Part shown: in pieces, positions 1-9,592 of the stretch
Layout of the letters: every line of letters starts with the position of its first letter
Numbering within the stretch: position 1 is the first letter of the stretch
Assembly: GCF_013386825.1 (NCBI RefSeq)
Contig: NZ_JACARC010000027.1
Location: forward strand, 124,001-188,000
DNA: 64,000 nt
From: Pseudomonas sp. IPO3778
GTDB lineage: Bacteria > Pseudomonadota > Gammaproteobacteria > Pseudomonadales > Pseudomonadaceae
Direction: 5' to 3'
The notes under the pieces: generated by a model
Seen by the model: the letters and a program-made list of their open reading frames with translations, nothing else
Databases searched by the model: none
Told to the model about the DNA's origin: nothing
Program-made: the position numbers and the translations under genes

Positions 1-2282
1 CCATCGCCGTACTTCACCGCGAGGCCATCGAGGGGCAGACGCTCGCGCACGCCGTCGATGCTGTACTCGGCCTCGGCCCAGCTCCAGCGGTTGAAGCCGT
101 GCACGGTGGCGCCGGTCACCAGGCCTTTTTCGTGGGCGTGTTTGGCCAGTTGCTCAAAACTCAACGGCTGCATGCCGTCGGCAGTGAGTTTGCCGTCGAC
201 CCAATGCGCGTCTTCGCGGCGCACCACGTACGGGTTGGCCTGACCGCCGTAAGGGCCTTGGCCCCAGATCTGCAACGCCGCCGGCCACAAGCCGTGGTTG
301 AACAGCACCCGCGCGGCTTCACGGGTGGCGTGACTGAAGTAGTACGCGGAGTTGGTTGCCGACGAGGCCGACGCAAGCTTGCCGACCCAACGCGGGTTGC
401 GCAGAAAACCATCCTGTTCGACCTGGCTCATGACGTACGGGTTGCCGCCTGTGACCAGTTGCAACTCTTTCCACTCGGTTTCGCCAGTTTTCACTTCCGT
501 GGCCGGGATGCCGATGAAATCCGCCACCACCAGGGCTTGCGAGGTGGACATGCCAGTGCCGATTTCAATGCCGATATGGCGCAAAGTCACGTGCCCTTCG
601 GCGGTGAATTCGATGCTGGCCATCGGCGCTTCGGACCCGGTGCCGAAGTCTTTTTGGCAGATCGCAAAACCGACGCCATACCAGTTATCCGGGTCAGCGG
701 CTTCGCGCTTCATCTTGATCAGGTCACGGTTTTTCCAGACTTCGTGGACAGCCGCTTTGTCGAGAATCTCGTGTAAGCGCAACGCACCGGCCGGCACCGC
801 GCCCTGGGTGTTTTTCATGCCCGAAAGCATGGCGTTTTTCTTGCGCAGGTCGATGGCGTCGATGCCGAGACGATAGGCGATTTCATCGACCATCATCTCG
901 GTCGAGGCCATGCTTTGCAGGGTGCCATAACCGCGCATCGAACCCGCTTCAACCCCACGCGAATGATAAGCCGTGACCTGTAAATCGTTCTGCGGCATGT
1001 AGTAGATCGACTGCGCTGCCGTGGCGCCAACCGCTGCCACCGAAGGGCTGTAGTTGATCCGCCCGCCGCCATCGACGTTCATCTCGGCGCGGAAAATCTG
1101 GAAACTGTGATCGTTTTTATCCACCGCCAATTGGTAGCGGATGTCGAACGGGTGACGCTTGATGCCACTCTGAAACTGCTCATAGCGGTCGTTGGCGAGG
1201 CGCACCGGGACACCGGCGCCGTACAACGCGGCGAGGGCTGCGTAGTAGACAAAAATGTTGTGGTCCTTGGAACCGTAACCGACGGTGTAGCCCGGGTGCA
1301 TGTTCAGATTCGCCAGGCCGAAGCGCGATGGCGCGATCATCTTCGCGGTTTCGGTGGCGGCTTCCAGTGGGCACTGGGTCGCGACGACAAAGTGCAAGGT
1401 CTTAGTGGCCGGGTCGTACCAGCCGTTGCCGTTGTCCGGCTCCATCGCGGCCGGTTCAATCGAAGGGGTTTTGTAGCGTTCGTCGAACACCAGCCAGTTG
1501 TCTGGCGGCGAGTCGATTTGCTGCTTCATCCGGTCGGCGTAAAACAGCCCGCGCTCGGTCAGGTTGCCGTGCAGGTCCGGCTGGGAATTCCACACCGGGC
1601 GACGGTTTTTCAGCATCGGGAACAGGATCGAATCCTTGAGGCTGGCGAATTCATCTTCGTCCGCAGATGTCGCGCCGCCTACCCGCACGTAGCGAAAGCT
1701 CCCGTAGGGATCGCACTGGTAGAACGGCACCTTGGCGCCATAACGGATCGCTTTGTCATTGAATTTGAGTTTGGCCTTGGCCTGACGGAAACGCTCGAAG
1801 TCGTTCCAGATCAGGATCGCCACGGGGTGACCGATGAACATCGGAACCTTGCCTTCCGGCAGTAACGGATCGGGAGAGTGATCTTCGGGGAAGACGATCC
1901 CGTCTTTTTCCAGGTCGGCGGCGGTGACGATGCGGTCAGGTTGCAAGTCCGCGCCGAGCCACGACAAGTCGTAGCCTGCATAGATGCGATCGGCCTTGGT
2001 GATTTTCAGCAGCATGGCGTGGCCCTGCTGCTGGGGCCAGCCCGGCATGTCCTTGGCGCGGATGTCGCGGGCAAAGACTTTGCTGCCGCAGACCTTGGAC
2101 AAGGCGTCGTTACGTGAGCGCGCCTTGCCGTTGTTGCCAAGCCATTGCTCAGACGGCACGGTCACGCTGTTTTCCATCAAGGCAGCCAGCGCCTGCGTGC
2201 TGAGCGGTGTAAGCGTCACGCTCACACCCGCCACCAGCCCGCCCTGAAGGAACGAACGCCGGGAGATATCACGGTTGGACAT
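1..2282 (-). CDS. Xanthine dehydrogenase/aldehyde oxidase-family molybdopterin-binding subunit, 3' end outside window
   Basis: The reverse strand reads open from an ATG at 2282 to the left edge (760 codons), starting MSNRDISRRSFLQGG. The RR-x-FL motif at residues 8-12 followed by a hydrophobic stretch is a Tat signal, so the enzyme is probably periplasmic. The body has glycine-rich stretches such as VDGGGRINYSPSV and GSMRGYGTLQ, typical of the molybdopterin-binding large subunit of the xanthine dehydrogenase/isoquinoline oxidoreductase family. A GAGGAT ribosome site precedes the start. The 2Fe-2S partner subunit is not on the right-hand side, so it would lie beyond the left edge or elsewhere. 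The substrate cannot be read from the sequence; aldehydes or N-heterocycles are usual for this family. Confidence 0.85.
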   Translation of the reverse strand, partial: MSNRDISRRSFLQGGLVAGVSVTLTPLSTQALAALMENSVTVPSEQWLGNNGKARSRNDALSKVCGSKVFARDIRAKDMPGWPQQQGHAMLLKITKADRIYAGYDLSWLGADLQPDRIVTAADLEKDGIVFPEDHSPDPLLPEGKVPMFIGHPVAILIWNDFERFRQAKAKLKFNDKAIRYGAKVPFYQCDPYGSFRYVRVGGATSADEDEFASLKDSILFPMLKNRRPVWNSQPDLHGNLTERGLFYADRMKQQIDSPPDNWLVFDERYKTPSIEPAAMEPDNGNGWYDPATKTLHFVVATQCPLEAATETAKMIAPSRFGLANLNMHPGYTVGYGSKDHNIFVYYAALAALYGAGVPVRLANDRYEQFQSGIKRHPFDIRYQLAVDKNDHSFQIFRAEMNVDGGGRINYSPSVAAVGATAAQSIYYMPQNDLQVTAYHSRGVEAGSMRGYGTLQSMASTEMMVDEIAYRLGIDAIDLRKKNAMLSGMKNTQGAVPAGALRLHEILDKAAVHEVWKNRDLIKMKREAADPDNWYGVGFAICQKDFGTGSEAPMASIEFTAEGHVTLRHIGIEIGTGMSTSQALVVADFIGIPATEVKTGETEWKELQLVTGGNPYVMSQVEQDGFLRNPRWVGKLASASSATNSAYYFSHATREAARVLFNHGLWPAALQIWGQGPYGGQANPYVVRREDAHWVDGKLTADGMQPLSFEQLAKHAHEKGLVTGATVHGFNRWSWAEAEYSIDGVRERLPLDGLAVKYGD

Positions 2283-2887
2283 GGATCATCCTCTGGGCGG
2301 TTATGGGTCCACCCTTCTGGTTATGTTCTGGGGATCTCGAGTCTTGCAGAAGCGCTTTTGCCGGAAACAAAAGGCTGTATTTGACAGTGCAAAGCTGACC
2401 GAAAGGTTAACTTTATAGGTTTCTGCGCCTGCCGCAAACAACCTGTTACAAAAAACTGACCAAAGAATCAGAGTGTTGCCGCTTTGCCTGCAGTTGTTTC
2501 ACTGCTCAGGTATTCCAAGAGGGGCCCCGCGTCAGAAGACGACTGGCCGCAACGGACCCGAAGAACGCTCCTATAGTGCTAATCCGGTCCACCGGGCGGG
2601 TCCAGAAGAAGAATCGTGCGCCGGCGCCCGATCAGTTTGAGGATTCGTCTAAGCACAGAACTTGATGGCAGTGTCTCAGCAAGGCCTCGCTGTCATTTGC
2701 GCTCAAATAAAAACTCATTCATTCCTCAAGCGCTTCCTGTATTCCGCCAAGTTCTTCATCTCGTGTGCGCACGACGAGTTGGAAAGCTCCTCCACCGCGG
2801 CACCCAAGGCGAGCTGGTTCTGATTGAGTCAATCAAAACGTCGATCTGAATAATGAGCCTACCAACGCTTCGGAGAATTGCTGGATG
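2283..2887. other. Intergenic region, about 600 bp
   Basis: This holds the upstream region of the molybdenum hydroxylase gene and the sequence downstream of the AraC gene. An imperfect palindrome CTCGTGTGCGCACGACGAG lies near 2759-2777. I find no convincing gene; a 77-codon plus-strand frame at 2616-2849 has no recognisable features. Confidence 0.5.
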
Positions 2888-3784
2888 TTAGTCACTCTCA
2901 TTTTTTCTGAGTATTTTCCCGTCCTCACGTGGAGGTCGTCCGAACAAACGATGGTATTCACGACTGAACTGAGAGGGACTATCGTAGCCGACCGCGAGAC
3001 CTATATCTGCTACGCCCCTCAAGGAAGAGGCCAGCAGTGATCGAGCCGTTTGGAGCCGAACATGCTTTTGGAATTGGATAGGACTTAATGATGTTGCCGC
3101 TAGGAAATGCCGATAAAACGACGTAGTACTCATACCCGCTACGTCTGCCAACTTCTCGATTCGGATGGTCTCTGCGTAGTGATCTCTGATCCATTTAATC
3201 GCTCGTACGATCTGCATCGTTCGGCTGTCAGCATGGCCAAGCTGCCGGACCATTGCACCTTGTTCCCCGTTAATGAGGCGCCACAGAATTTCGCGTTCAA
3301 TTGACTGCGCTAAAATTGGAATGTCATTTGGCTTGTCTAAAAGCCTTATGAGCCGGACAACGGAATCAAGTAAATCATCACTTAATTCACTTACAGCAAT
3401 ACTGGACTGCTCACCTTTCTTTTTCGGCGGCGCGCTGCTTTCCAACAACAACGAAGCTATTACTTCGGGCCTCAGGACTAATCCAAGGCCCAGCAGTGGC
3501 TCTTCTTCGCTTGCCTGTATCACATTGGAGCTGAGTGGCAAGTCGACCAGGTAAATCAGATATTGCCCTGCGGCATATCGAAATACCTGCTCGCCTAGGG
3601 CGACCTGTTTAGCGCCCTGCACCACGAGAGCCAGGGCAGGTTCGGCGATGTAGCGGACTGGCTGGGTCGGCACGGAATAGCTCGACAACACGACGTTTGG
3701 CAGCGCGGGTCGAGCGGCGTGCGATGCAGCATGGCGAAGGATGAGTTGCTTCAACTCGTCCAGCAAACTTGTGTCCTTTTTCAT
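2888..3784 (-). CDS. AraC family transcriptional regulator (AraC_N/CupTarC type)
   Basis: The protein has about 298 residues from the MKKDTSLL start; an upstream ATG at 3817 adds 11 residues and cannot be excluded. The N-terminal half (residues about 20-170, with VVQGAKQVALGEQVFRYAAG) matches the AraC-type N-terminal domain PF06719. The C-terminal about 100 residues hold the two helix-turn-helix units, with the family ending GYDSPSQFSREYHRLFGRPP. It is divergent from the alpha/beta hydrolase gene at 3973 and is probably its regulator, a frequent pairing for this family. Codon use is more AT-rich than in neighbouring genes. The effector is unknown. Confidence 0.88.
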   Translation of the reverse strand: MKKDTSLLDELKQLILRHAASHAARPALPNVVLSSYSVPTQPVRYIAEPALALVVQGAKQVALGEQVFRYAAGQYLIYLVDLPLSSNVIQASEEEPLLGLGLVLRPEVIASLLLESSAPPKKKGEQSSIAVSELSDDLLDSVVRLIRLLDKPNDIPILAQSIEREILWRLINGEQGAMVRQLGHADSRTMQIVRAIKWIRDHYAETIRIEKLADVAGMSTTSFYRHFLAATSLSPIQFQKHVRLQTARSLLASSLRGVADIGLAVGYDSPSQFSREYHRLFGRPPREDGKILRKNESD

Positions 3785-3972
3785 GACAAAACTGTACCTC
3801 ACCGGCAAAGGATACATACCCTACGAAATCACATTTGGAAGGATTGTGCAGATGAATGGCAGCTTCAGGCTACCTCTGAAATTGCCTGGCATTGTTCAAT
3901 TGCGTCAATGTCAGCCGCCAGGCTTTAGGCAGCACCTTCACCCCAGCAATTAAGCCGGTAAGGAATTTCAAC
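3785..3972. promoter_or_regulatory. Divergent promoter region, AraC regulator / hydrolase
   Basis: About 190 bp separate the two divergent starts, enough for two promoters and AraC sites. An AAGGA ribosome site lies just before the hydrolase ATG at 3973. I do not see a clear operator. Confidence 0.4.
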
Positions 3973-4890
3973 ATGAAGCAAAAAATTGTTACTTTCGAAA
4001 GTGCCGGGCTAAAAATCGCGGGCAATCTATACAGCCCAGATGGCTTGGCGAGCGGGCCACAAGCGGCAGTTGTAGTGGTTCATCCTGCCAGCGGCGTCAA
4101 AGAACAAACAGCTGACTTGTATGCCCGTCACCTCGCAGAGCAGGGTTTTATTACGCTAGCGTTCGATGCAGCTTACAGCGGTGAAAGTGAGGGTGAGCCA
4201 CGTGGCTTGGAAGATCCGGCACATCGCATTGAGGATATTAAGTCTGCAGTTTCATTCATGAGCGTTCGTGATGACGTTGATTCAGAGCGAATTGGCTTGC
4301 TGGGTATTTGCGCCGCCGGCGGGTATGTGATTCCGGCCACCGCGACCGACCATAGAGTCAAGGCTGTCGCTATGGTCAGCGGCGTCAGTATTGGCGAATT
4401 CTTCAGGGTGGGTTATGACGGGAAACAGCCTCCTGAGGTTCTCAAGATGATGCTGGATACTGCTGCGAAGGCGCGTACTGCCCAAGAGCGCGGCGAAGGG
4501 ACGCAAACCTTCCCGATTTTTCCGTCTGATGAAGCGGCGGCCCGCACGCTCGGTCAGTATGTATACGAAGGATGGGAGTACTACTGCACTGCTCGTGCTT
4601 ATCATCCGCGATCTACTAAACAGATGCCTTGGATCAGCGTCGACAAGATGGCGTTATTTGAAGGTTTCCGCTTCATCGATAGGGTTGCACCACGTCCCTT
4701 GTTGGCCATTGTAGGAACGGAAGCCGCCACCAAGTGGATGACGGAAGAGGCTTTCCCTAGGGCAGGAGCGCGGAAGGAGTTGTTTTGGGTAGAAGGTGCG
4801 AGTCACGTCGATCTCTACGACAAAGAGCAGTACGTAACCCCAGCGATAGCGAAGCTCGCCGAGTTCTATCGAAAAAGTCTGCTGGTTTGA
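3973..4890 (+). CDS. Alpha/beta hydrolase, dienelactone-hydrolase/YcjY-like
   Basis: The 305-residue protein starts MKQKIVTFES after a good AAGGA site; the longer frame from 3892 lacks one. The nucleophile elbow is G-I-C113-A-A-G-G, so the nucleophile is cysteine, as in dienelactone hydrolase and YcjY-type proteins, rather than serine. The C-terminal GASHVDLYD supplies the catalytic histidine (about residue 278). There is no signal peptide, so it is cytoplasmic. It is divergent from the AraC gene, which probably controls it. The substrate is not deducible; families of this kind act on small esters or lactones. Confidence 0.85.
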   Translation: MKQKIVTFESAGLKIAGNLYSPDGLASGPQAAVVVVHPASGVKEQTADLYARHLAEQGFITLAFDAAYSGESEGEPRGLEDPAHRIEDIKSAVSFMSVRDDVDSERIGLLGICAAGGYVIPATATDHRVKAVAMVSGVSIGEFFRVGYDGKQPPEVLKMMLDTAAKARTAQERGEGTQTFPIFPSDEAAARTLGQYVYEGWEYYCTARAYHPRSTKQMPWISVDKMALFEGFRFIDRVAPRPLLAIVGTEAATKWMTEEAFPRAGARKELFWVEGASHVDLYDKEQYVTPAIAKLAEFYRKSLLV

Positions 4891-4925
4891 TTTTTTCCGC
4901 CTGTGGTTAATGATCCTATTGGACT

Positions 4926-4944
4926 CCCCCGGCAAGGGGGTTTA
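4926..4944 (+). terminator. Possible intrinsic terminator after hydrolase gene
   Basis: CCCCC and GGGGG arms enclose a 5-nt loop (4926-4940), followed by a short T run. It lies 35 bp after the hydrolase stop. The U tract is weak. Confidence 0.4.
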
Positions 4945-4997
4945 CGCATATTCAGGTGCGTGCGAAAACACGTCAAACGGTACTAGATACCAGCCTT

Positions 4998-5903
4998 TCA
5001 TGGTGTTGTTGCCCGCTCAAGCCAGGCATGGGCGATTTCTTCGCGCGTAGCAAACCAGACACCGCCGTGCTGCCCGGCATACTCGATGAATTGCTTGATC
5101 GCCCTCACCCGCCCGGGGCGGCCCACCATGCGTGGATGCAGCCCGATCGACATCATGCGTGGCCCGGCAGCCGACTCCGCATACAGGACCTCAAAGCTTT
5201 CTTTCATGTACTCGAAGAAGTCCGACGCCTGCGAAAGCCCCGGAGAATTCCAGTATCGGAAATCGTTCACGTCAGCGGTATAAGGCACCACAAGGTGACG
5301 CTTTCCCTCAACCTCGACAAAGTAGGGAACATCGTCGTTATAGGCATCGGAATCGTAAAGAAAGCCACCCTCTTGCGCGACCAGGCGGCGCGTGTTGACG
5401 CTCGCACCGTACCGGCAATACCAGCCAACGGGCCGCTTGCCACAGGTGCGCTCAAATGATTCGATTGCCAGGCGCATATGTTCACGCTCCTGCTCTTCGG
5501 TCAGACGAAACACTTCCTCCCAGCGATAACCGTGGCTACAAATCTCATGGCCACCCGCGACGGCAGCGCGGGCAACATCCGGGTTCTGCTCAAAGGCCAC
5601 TGCGCAAGCATGAAAAGTCGCACGAACCGATTGCTGCTCCAGAATGTCCAGAATTCGCCAAATCCCCACACGCGAGCCGTACTCGTACATGGACTCCATC
5701 GCCAGGTTCCGCGTGCCATCGGGTATGGCGTAGCTGCCCCATTCGGTCATGGATTCCTGGTCCGGATCGCCCATGGCGAGCGAGCGTTCGGAGCCTTCTT
5801 CGTAATTGATCACCAGGCTGATGGCCAAACGTGCGCCATTTGGCCAGGAGCCTTGCGGGCGCTGTCTACCGTAGCCCACTAAATCGCGTGCAGGTGAAAC
5901 CAT
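4998..5903 (-). CDS. Polysaccharide deacetylase-family protein, PuuE allantoinase-like
   Basis: The 301-residue protein has the NodB fold signature of the PuuE branch: NYEEG at residues 33-37 replaces the usual metal-binding TFDDG, and EICSHGYRWEE follows at 120-130. Its length matches cofactor-independent allantoinase PuuE (about 300 aa). It is the last gene of a minus-strand operon with an amino-acid importer, a PLP enzyme and an RpiR regulator. The other ureide genes (allantoicase, OHCU decarboxylase, HIU hydrolase) are absent, so this may be a paralogue acting on another cyclic or linear amide. Fold assignment is firm; the reaction is not. Confidence 0.78.
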   Translation of the reverse strand: MVSPARDLVGYGRQRPQGSWPNGARLAISLVINYEEGSERSLAMGDPDQESMTEWGSYAIPDGTRNLAMESMYEYGSRVGIWRILDILEQQSVRATFHACAVAFEQNPDVARAAVAGGHEICSHGYRWEEVFRLTEEQEREHMRLAIESFERTCGKRPVGWYCRYGASVNTRRLVAQEGGFLYDSDAYNDDVPYFVEVEGKRHLVVPYTADVNDFRYWNSPGLSQASDFFEYMKESFEVLYAESAAGPRMMSIGLHPRMVGRPGRVRAIKQFIEYAGQHGGVWFATREEIAHAWLERATTP

Positions 5904-5957
5904 CGGGTTCTTCTCCTGAAGTGTCGAGTTAAATAAGTACGTCGCGAAAACAGCGAC

Positions 5958-6827
5958 TTAGCAGTCGATATCTTTCAGCCTCTCATGGCTAAAGGTGCTG
6001 TCCGATTGCCATTCGCTGAAGGCCAGCCCCATGGCCAGGGTTTGCGCAATACAGAACGAAGCCGTGAGCGAGCGAAAACCCAGTAATTCGGCATCGTTGA
6101 CCTCTATCACCGTATCGGCCATCTGCCCGATAGGACTCAGGACGCTGTCGGTGATCGCCACCAGCGTCACGCCGCCTTTGCGCGCCTGACGACAAGCCTC
6201 GACGGTGTCATTGGCGTACGGTGGAAAGCTGACGGCTATCAGCAAATCATCGTCGGCAATGGCGCTGACCTGCTCCGGCAACGTGCCACCGGCACCGCTG
6301 ATATGCACGGTTCGCCGGCCCACCCGACTCAAGGCGTAGCTCAGATACGCCGCCACCGGAAAGGCACGACGCATGCCGATGACGAAGGTCGTGCGCGCGA
6401 CTTGCAAATGGGCGATGGCCGCTTCGATATTGGCCTGTTCACCGCCTTCAGCCAGGTGCTCCAGGGAGACAATATTGGCCTGGCTGAACTCACGCAGAAT
6501 TCCGCCGACGTCACTCGGGTCCTCCAGCAACGTCTCACCGCCGTAGTGCCGAATGCGCTCGCTGTGAGTGTCAGCAACCTGCTGCAGCGGTGCACGGAAC
6601 AGCCGCTGCAAATCCTTGAAACCTGCAAAGCCCAGGGCCTGAGCCAGCCGAATAAAAGCGGACGGCGCGATGTTTGAGCGCTTACCCAGTTCGGCTACCG
6701 TGTTGAGTGCAATCTCATGCGGGTTGTCGATCAGGAATCGGGCAGCATCGCGCAGGCGGCCGGTCAGTTGTTCGTGCTGGGCCGCGATACAGTCACGCAG
6801 CTCTGCAAGGGTATTGGGTAAAGCCAT
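5958..6827 (-). CDS. MurR/RpiR family transcriptional regulator
   Basis: The 289-residue protein has an N-terminal RpiR helix-turn-helix domain (residues about 1-77, with VAELGKRSNIAPSAFIRLAQALGF) and a SIS sugar-phosphate/ligand domain (about 125-250, with TFVIGMRRAFPVAAYLSYAL and DDLLIAVSFPPYAND). It lies inside the operon it probably regulates, between the PLP enzyme and the deacetylase genes. RpiR proteins usually sense phosphorylated or small metabolites; the ligand here would be tied to the transported amino compound. An inverted repeat at 10447-10462 is a candidate operator. Confidence 0.9.
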   Translation of the reverse strand: MALPNTLAELRDCIAAQHEQLTGRLRDAARFLIDNPHEIALNTVAELGKRSNIAPSAFIRLAQALGFAGFKDLQRLFRAPLQQVADTHSERIRHYGGETLLEDPSDVGGILREFSQANIVSLEHLAEGGEQANIEAAIAHLQVARTTFVIGMRRAFPVAAYLSYALSRVGRRTVHISGAGGTLPEQVSAIADDDLLIAVSFPPYANDTVEACRQARKGGVTLVAITDSVLSPIGQMADTVIEVNDAELLGFRSLTASFCIAQTLAMGLAFSEWQSDSTFSHERLKDIDC

Positions 6828-6863
6828 AGTGAGGGCTCGTAAGATTAGAAGTAGATGTGCCTA

Positions 6864-8123
6864 TCAACGCAACGCATTGATTGCTTGATCCAGCGCAGTA
6901 ATGAGACGGTCGACTTCGTCCAGCGTGTTGTAGTGCGCCAACGAGACCCGCACCACCCCGCCAAACTGATCAAGCCCAAGAGCCTCGATCAGTCGCCGTG
7001 CGTAGAAGTCACCAAAGCGAATACCTATCCGGTGCCCATCAACCATGCGCACTATAGCCTCTGACTGAATGCCCTCGACCACAAAACTAATCGTCGGCAC
7101 CCGGTTATGAGTATGTGCCTTGCCTATGATGCGAACGCCCTCGCGCTCACGCAGAAATGCCAGCAGGCGCTCGGCGAGCAAGTCTTCCTGCACTTCGAAG
7201 GCATCGAACGCTGCCTGCATGCACGTGCGTTCGCTGCCTTGCGCACCCAGCCTGGTACTGATATCGAGCAGATAATCGGAAATGCCGATGCAACCGAAGG
7301 ACAATTCATAGTTGACGTTGCCCGGCTGCAATTTGTAAGGCACCACCTCCTGGCCGATAAAAAAGTGATTAAGACTCGGCAACTCCAGCAACAGATAGCG
7401 ACGCCCCCAGAGCACGGCAAAGTGCGGGCCAAAGGTTTTATAGAAGCTGTAGACGTAGAAATCGGCTCCACTCGCCTGAACATCAACCAGACGGTGTGGC
7501 GCATAAGCGACGGCGTCCACGCACAGCTTGGCGCCCACCGCATGGACACACCGGGCAACCGCGGCCACTGGATTGACCGAGCCAAGAATGTTCGAGGTGT
7601 GGGTCATCGCCACATAGCGAGTTTTGTCAGTCAGCAAGGCCTGCAAATCATCCAGTTCGAGCTCACACGTGTCGAGGTTGACTTCCCATACACGCAAGGT
7701 CGCACCGCGGCTTTCGCACAGCTTGACCCATGGCCCGATGTTCGCCTCGTGATCACAATTGGTGACGATGATTTCATCGCCCGGGACGATTGACGGCGCG
7801 ATGGCGCGACACAGTATCTGCAACAAGTGGGTGGTCGAGCCGCCCATGATCACTTCTTCGGGATGCTCGGCGTTGATCAACTGCATGACCGAGTGCCGTG
7901 CCTGCATCACTCGCTCACCCGCCTCGACGGAGGGTAAGTAGGAAGCGCCCAGCTGCACACTGCTGTTCAGCAGGTAATCACTGACCCGCTGCGCCACAAT
8001 CCTTGGCACCATCGAACCGCCGGCGTTATCCATATACGCAAAACCACCGGCGAGACCTGGAAATTGCTTGCGAACGTATTCAATATCGAGAGGATTCACT
8101 CTACTTTCTCCGGCTGGATTCAA
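6864..8123 (-). CDS. Cysteine desulfurase-like PLP-dependent aminotransferase class V
   Basis: The 419-residue protein is a fold-type I, class V PLP enzyme. DNAGGS lies near residue 32, D203 in [10 protein letters not shown] would bind the pyridine nitrogen, and K229 in [10 protein letters not shown] is the Schiff-base lysine. It resembles the cysteine-desulfurase-like group (VC1184 type) rather than IscS or SufS: no iron-sulfur assembly genes are nearby. The start overlaps the ABC ATPase stop by 4 bp, indicating translational coupling. Probable role: breakdown of the imported amino compound by beta- or alpha-elimination or transamination. Family is confident, substrate unknown. Confidence 0.87.
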   Translation of the reverse strand: MNPAGESRVNPLDIEYVRKQFPGLAGGFAYMDNAGGSMVPRIVAQRVSDYLLNSSVQLGASYLPSVEAGERVMQARHSVMQLINAEHPEEVIMGGSTTHLLQILCRAIAPSIVPGDEIIVTNCDHEANIGPWVKLCESRGATLRVWEVNLDTCELELDDLQALLTDKTRYVAMTHTSNILGSVNPVAAVARCVHAVGAKLCVDAVAYAPHRLVDVQASGADFYVYSFYKTFGPHFAVLWGRRYLLLELPSLNHFFIGQEVVPYKLQPGNVNYELSFGCIGISDYLLDISTRLGAQGSERTCMQAAFDAFEVQEDLLAERLLAFLREREGVRIIGKAHTHNRVPTISFVVEGIQSEAIVRMVDGHRIGIRFGDFYARRLIEALGLDQFGGVVRVSLAHYNTLDEVDRLITALDQAINALR

Positions 8124-8854
8124 TGGTGCAAGATGGCCTGCAGGAACGCTTTCGTGCGGGGTTCCTGAGGTGCGGTAAAAAACGGTTCAGGGATGTTCTG
8201 TTCAACAATGCGTCCGCTTTCCATGAAGATCACCCGGTCGGCGACACGACGGGCAAAGCCCATTTCATGCGTGACCACGACCATCGTGACCCCGGAGCGG
8301 GCGAGGTTTTGCATGACATCAAGGACCTCGCCAACCATTTCCGGGTCCAGCGCCGAAGTCGGCTCATCGAACAAAATCGCGCGAGGTTCCATGGCCATGG
8401 TGCGGGCAATCGCAACACGCTGCTGTTGACCACCAGACAACTGGCTCGGGTATTTGTGTGCGTGCTCGCCCATGCCGACCTTCACCAATAATTCCCGGGC
8501 CCGGGCATGCGCATCACGACGGCTCAGGCCGCGCACCCGGATCGGCGCCAGCGATACATTGTCGAGAACAGTGAGGTGCGGGTAGAGGTTGAAACTCTGA
8601 AACACCATGCCTACTTCACTGCGAATGGCGGCCAGTCGCGGGCCGCTTTCGACACGCTCACCCGCCACCCGGATATGCCCTTGCTGGTAGTCTTCAAGCA
8701 GATTGATGCAACGGATCAGAGTCGATTTTCCTGAGCCGGACGGGCCAAGAATGACCACCACTTCGCCCTCTTCAACCTGAAGGTTGATATCGCTCAATGC
8801 CTTGAAGCTACCGTAGTACTTGTCGAGCTTTTCGATGTCGATCAATGTGCTCAT
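8120..8854 (-). CDS. Polar amino-acid ABC transporter ATP-binding protein (GlnQ/HisP family)
   Basis: The 244-residue ATPase has Walker [10 protein letters not shown] at residues 37-45, the LSGGQQQR signature, and Walker [14 protein letters not shown] followed by the switch histidine in [11 protein letters not shown]. Its size and sequence are those of the polar amino-acid uptake class. It overlaps both the permease gene upstream and the PLP enzyme gene downstream by 4 bp. It energises import of a polar amino acid or derivative by the permease at 8851 and the binding protein at 9593. Confidence 0.95.
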   Translation of the reverse strand: MSTLIDIEKLDKYYGSFKALSDINLQVEEGEVVVILGPSGSGKSTLIRCINLLEDYQQGHIRVAGERVESGPRLAAIRSEVGMVFQSFNLYPHLTVLDNVSLAPIRVRGLSRRDAHARARELLVKVGMGEHAHKYPSQLSGGQQQRVAIARTMAMEPRAILFDEPTSALDPEMVGEVLDVMQNLARSGVTMVVVTHEMGFARRVADRVIFMESGRIVEQNIPEPFFTAPQEPRTKAFLQAILHH

Positions 8855-9528
8855 GCCGTCTTTCCTCCAGAGGCGTTACGACGCTCGACCCAACTGACCA
8901 TCTGCACCAAAGGCAACAGCAGCAACAAATACAGCACGGCGGCCCCAACCAGCGGGGTCGGGTTCGCAGCCAGTGCCTGCGCCTGGGTCGCCTGCTTCAG
9001 CAAGTCCGGCATCGCGACCACCGAGGCGAGCGCCGTGTCTTTCATTACGTTGATACAATTGCTGGTCATGGGCGGCATTACGATGCGAATGGCCTGCGGC
9101 AAAATGACGTCGCGCATGGTGTTGAAAAAGCTCATGCCTTGCGACGCCGATGCTTCGAACTGGCCACGGGGAATCGCTTCGATGCCCGACCGGAATATTT
9201 CCGCACTGTAGGCGCAGGAGACCAGCGAGAGCGCACTGGCGGCGGCGGCAAAAGACGACAGTCGAATGCCGACAAAAGGCAGCGCGTAATAGATCAGCAC
9301 CAACAGCACCAGCAAAGGGATGGACCGCATGATGTCGATGTAGACGCGTGCAAGCACGCGAACGGGTGTGTAGGCGTACAAACGCAGCAACGCCAGCAAC
9401 AGCCCGCCCACCAGCCCCAGGGCGATGCTCACCACCCCAAGCAAAACGGTCACGCCCAGGCCACGCATCATCAGCGGAAGCGACTCGACGAGCACATTCC
9501 AGTTAAAAAATGTCTGCAACAGATCCAT
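8851..9528 (-). CDS. Polar amino-acid ABC transporter permease
   Basis: The 225-residue membrane protein has about five transmembrane segments and the HisMQ-type coupling motif around [25 protein letters not shown]. It is the only permease of this importer, so it would act as a homodimer. It sits between the binding-protein gene and the ATPase gene, overlapping the latter by 4 bp. An imperfect hairpin (AAGTGG/CCACTT arms, 9548-9572) separates it from the binding-protein gene and may allow higher expression of the latter. Confidence 0.93.
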   Translation of the reverse strand: MDLLQTFFNWNVLVESLPLMMRGLGVTVLLGVVSIALGLVGGLLLALLRLYAYTPVRVLARVYIDIMRSIPLLVLLVLIYYALPFVGIRLSSFAAAASALSLVSCAYSAEIFRSGIEAIPRGQFEASASQGMSFFNTMRDVILPQAIRIVMPPMTSNCINVMKDTALASVVAMPDLLKQATQAQALAANPTPLVGAAVLYLLLLLPLVQMVSWVERRNASGGKTA

Positions 9529-9592
9529 GGGATACCTCGGTCAATACAAGTGGCGAACGAACGTCACCACTTACCTGCGTCAGCAACGGGGC

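Noticed and set aside
2616-2849. Possible 77-aa gene upstream of the molybdenum hydroxylase
   Set aside because: No ribosome site, no recognisable domain, codon use not coding-like.
6864-8123. Reading the PLP enzyme as SufS/IscS of iron-sulfur assembly
   Set aside because: No suf or isc genes nearby; it is translationally coupled to an amino-acid importer and resembles the cysteine-desulfurase-like group.
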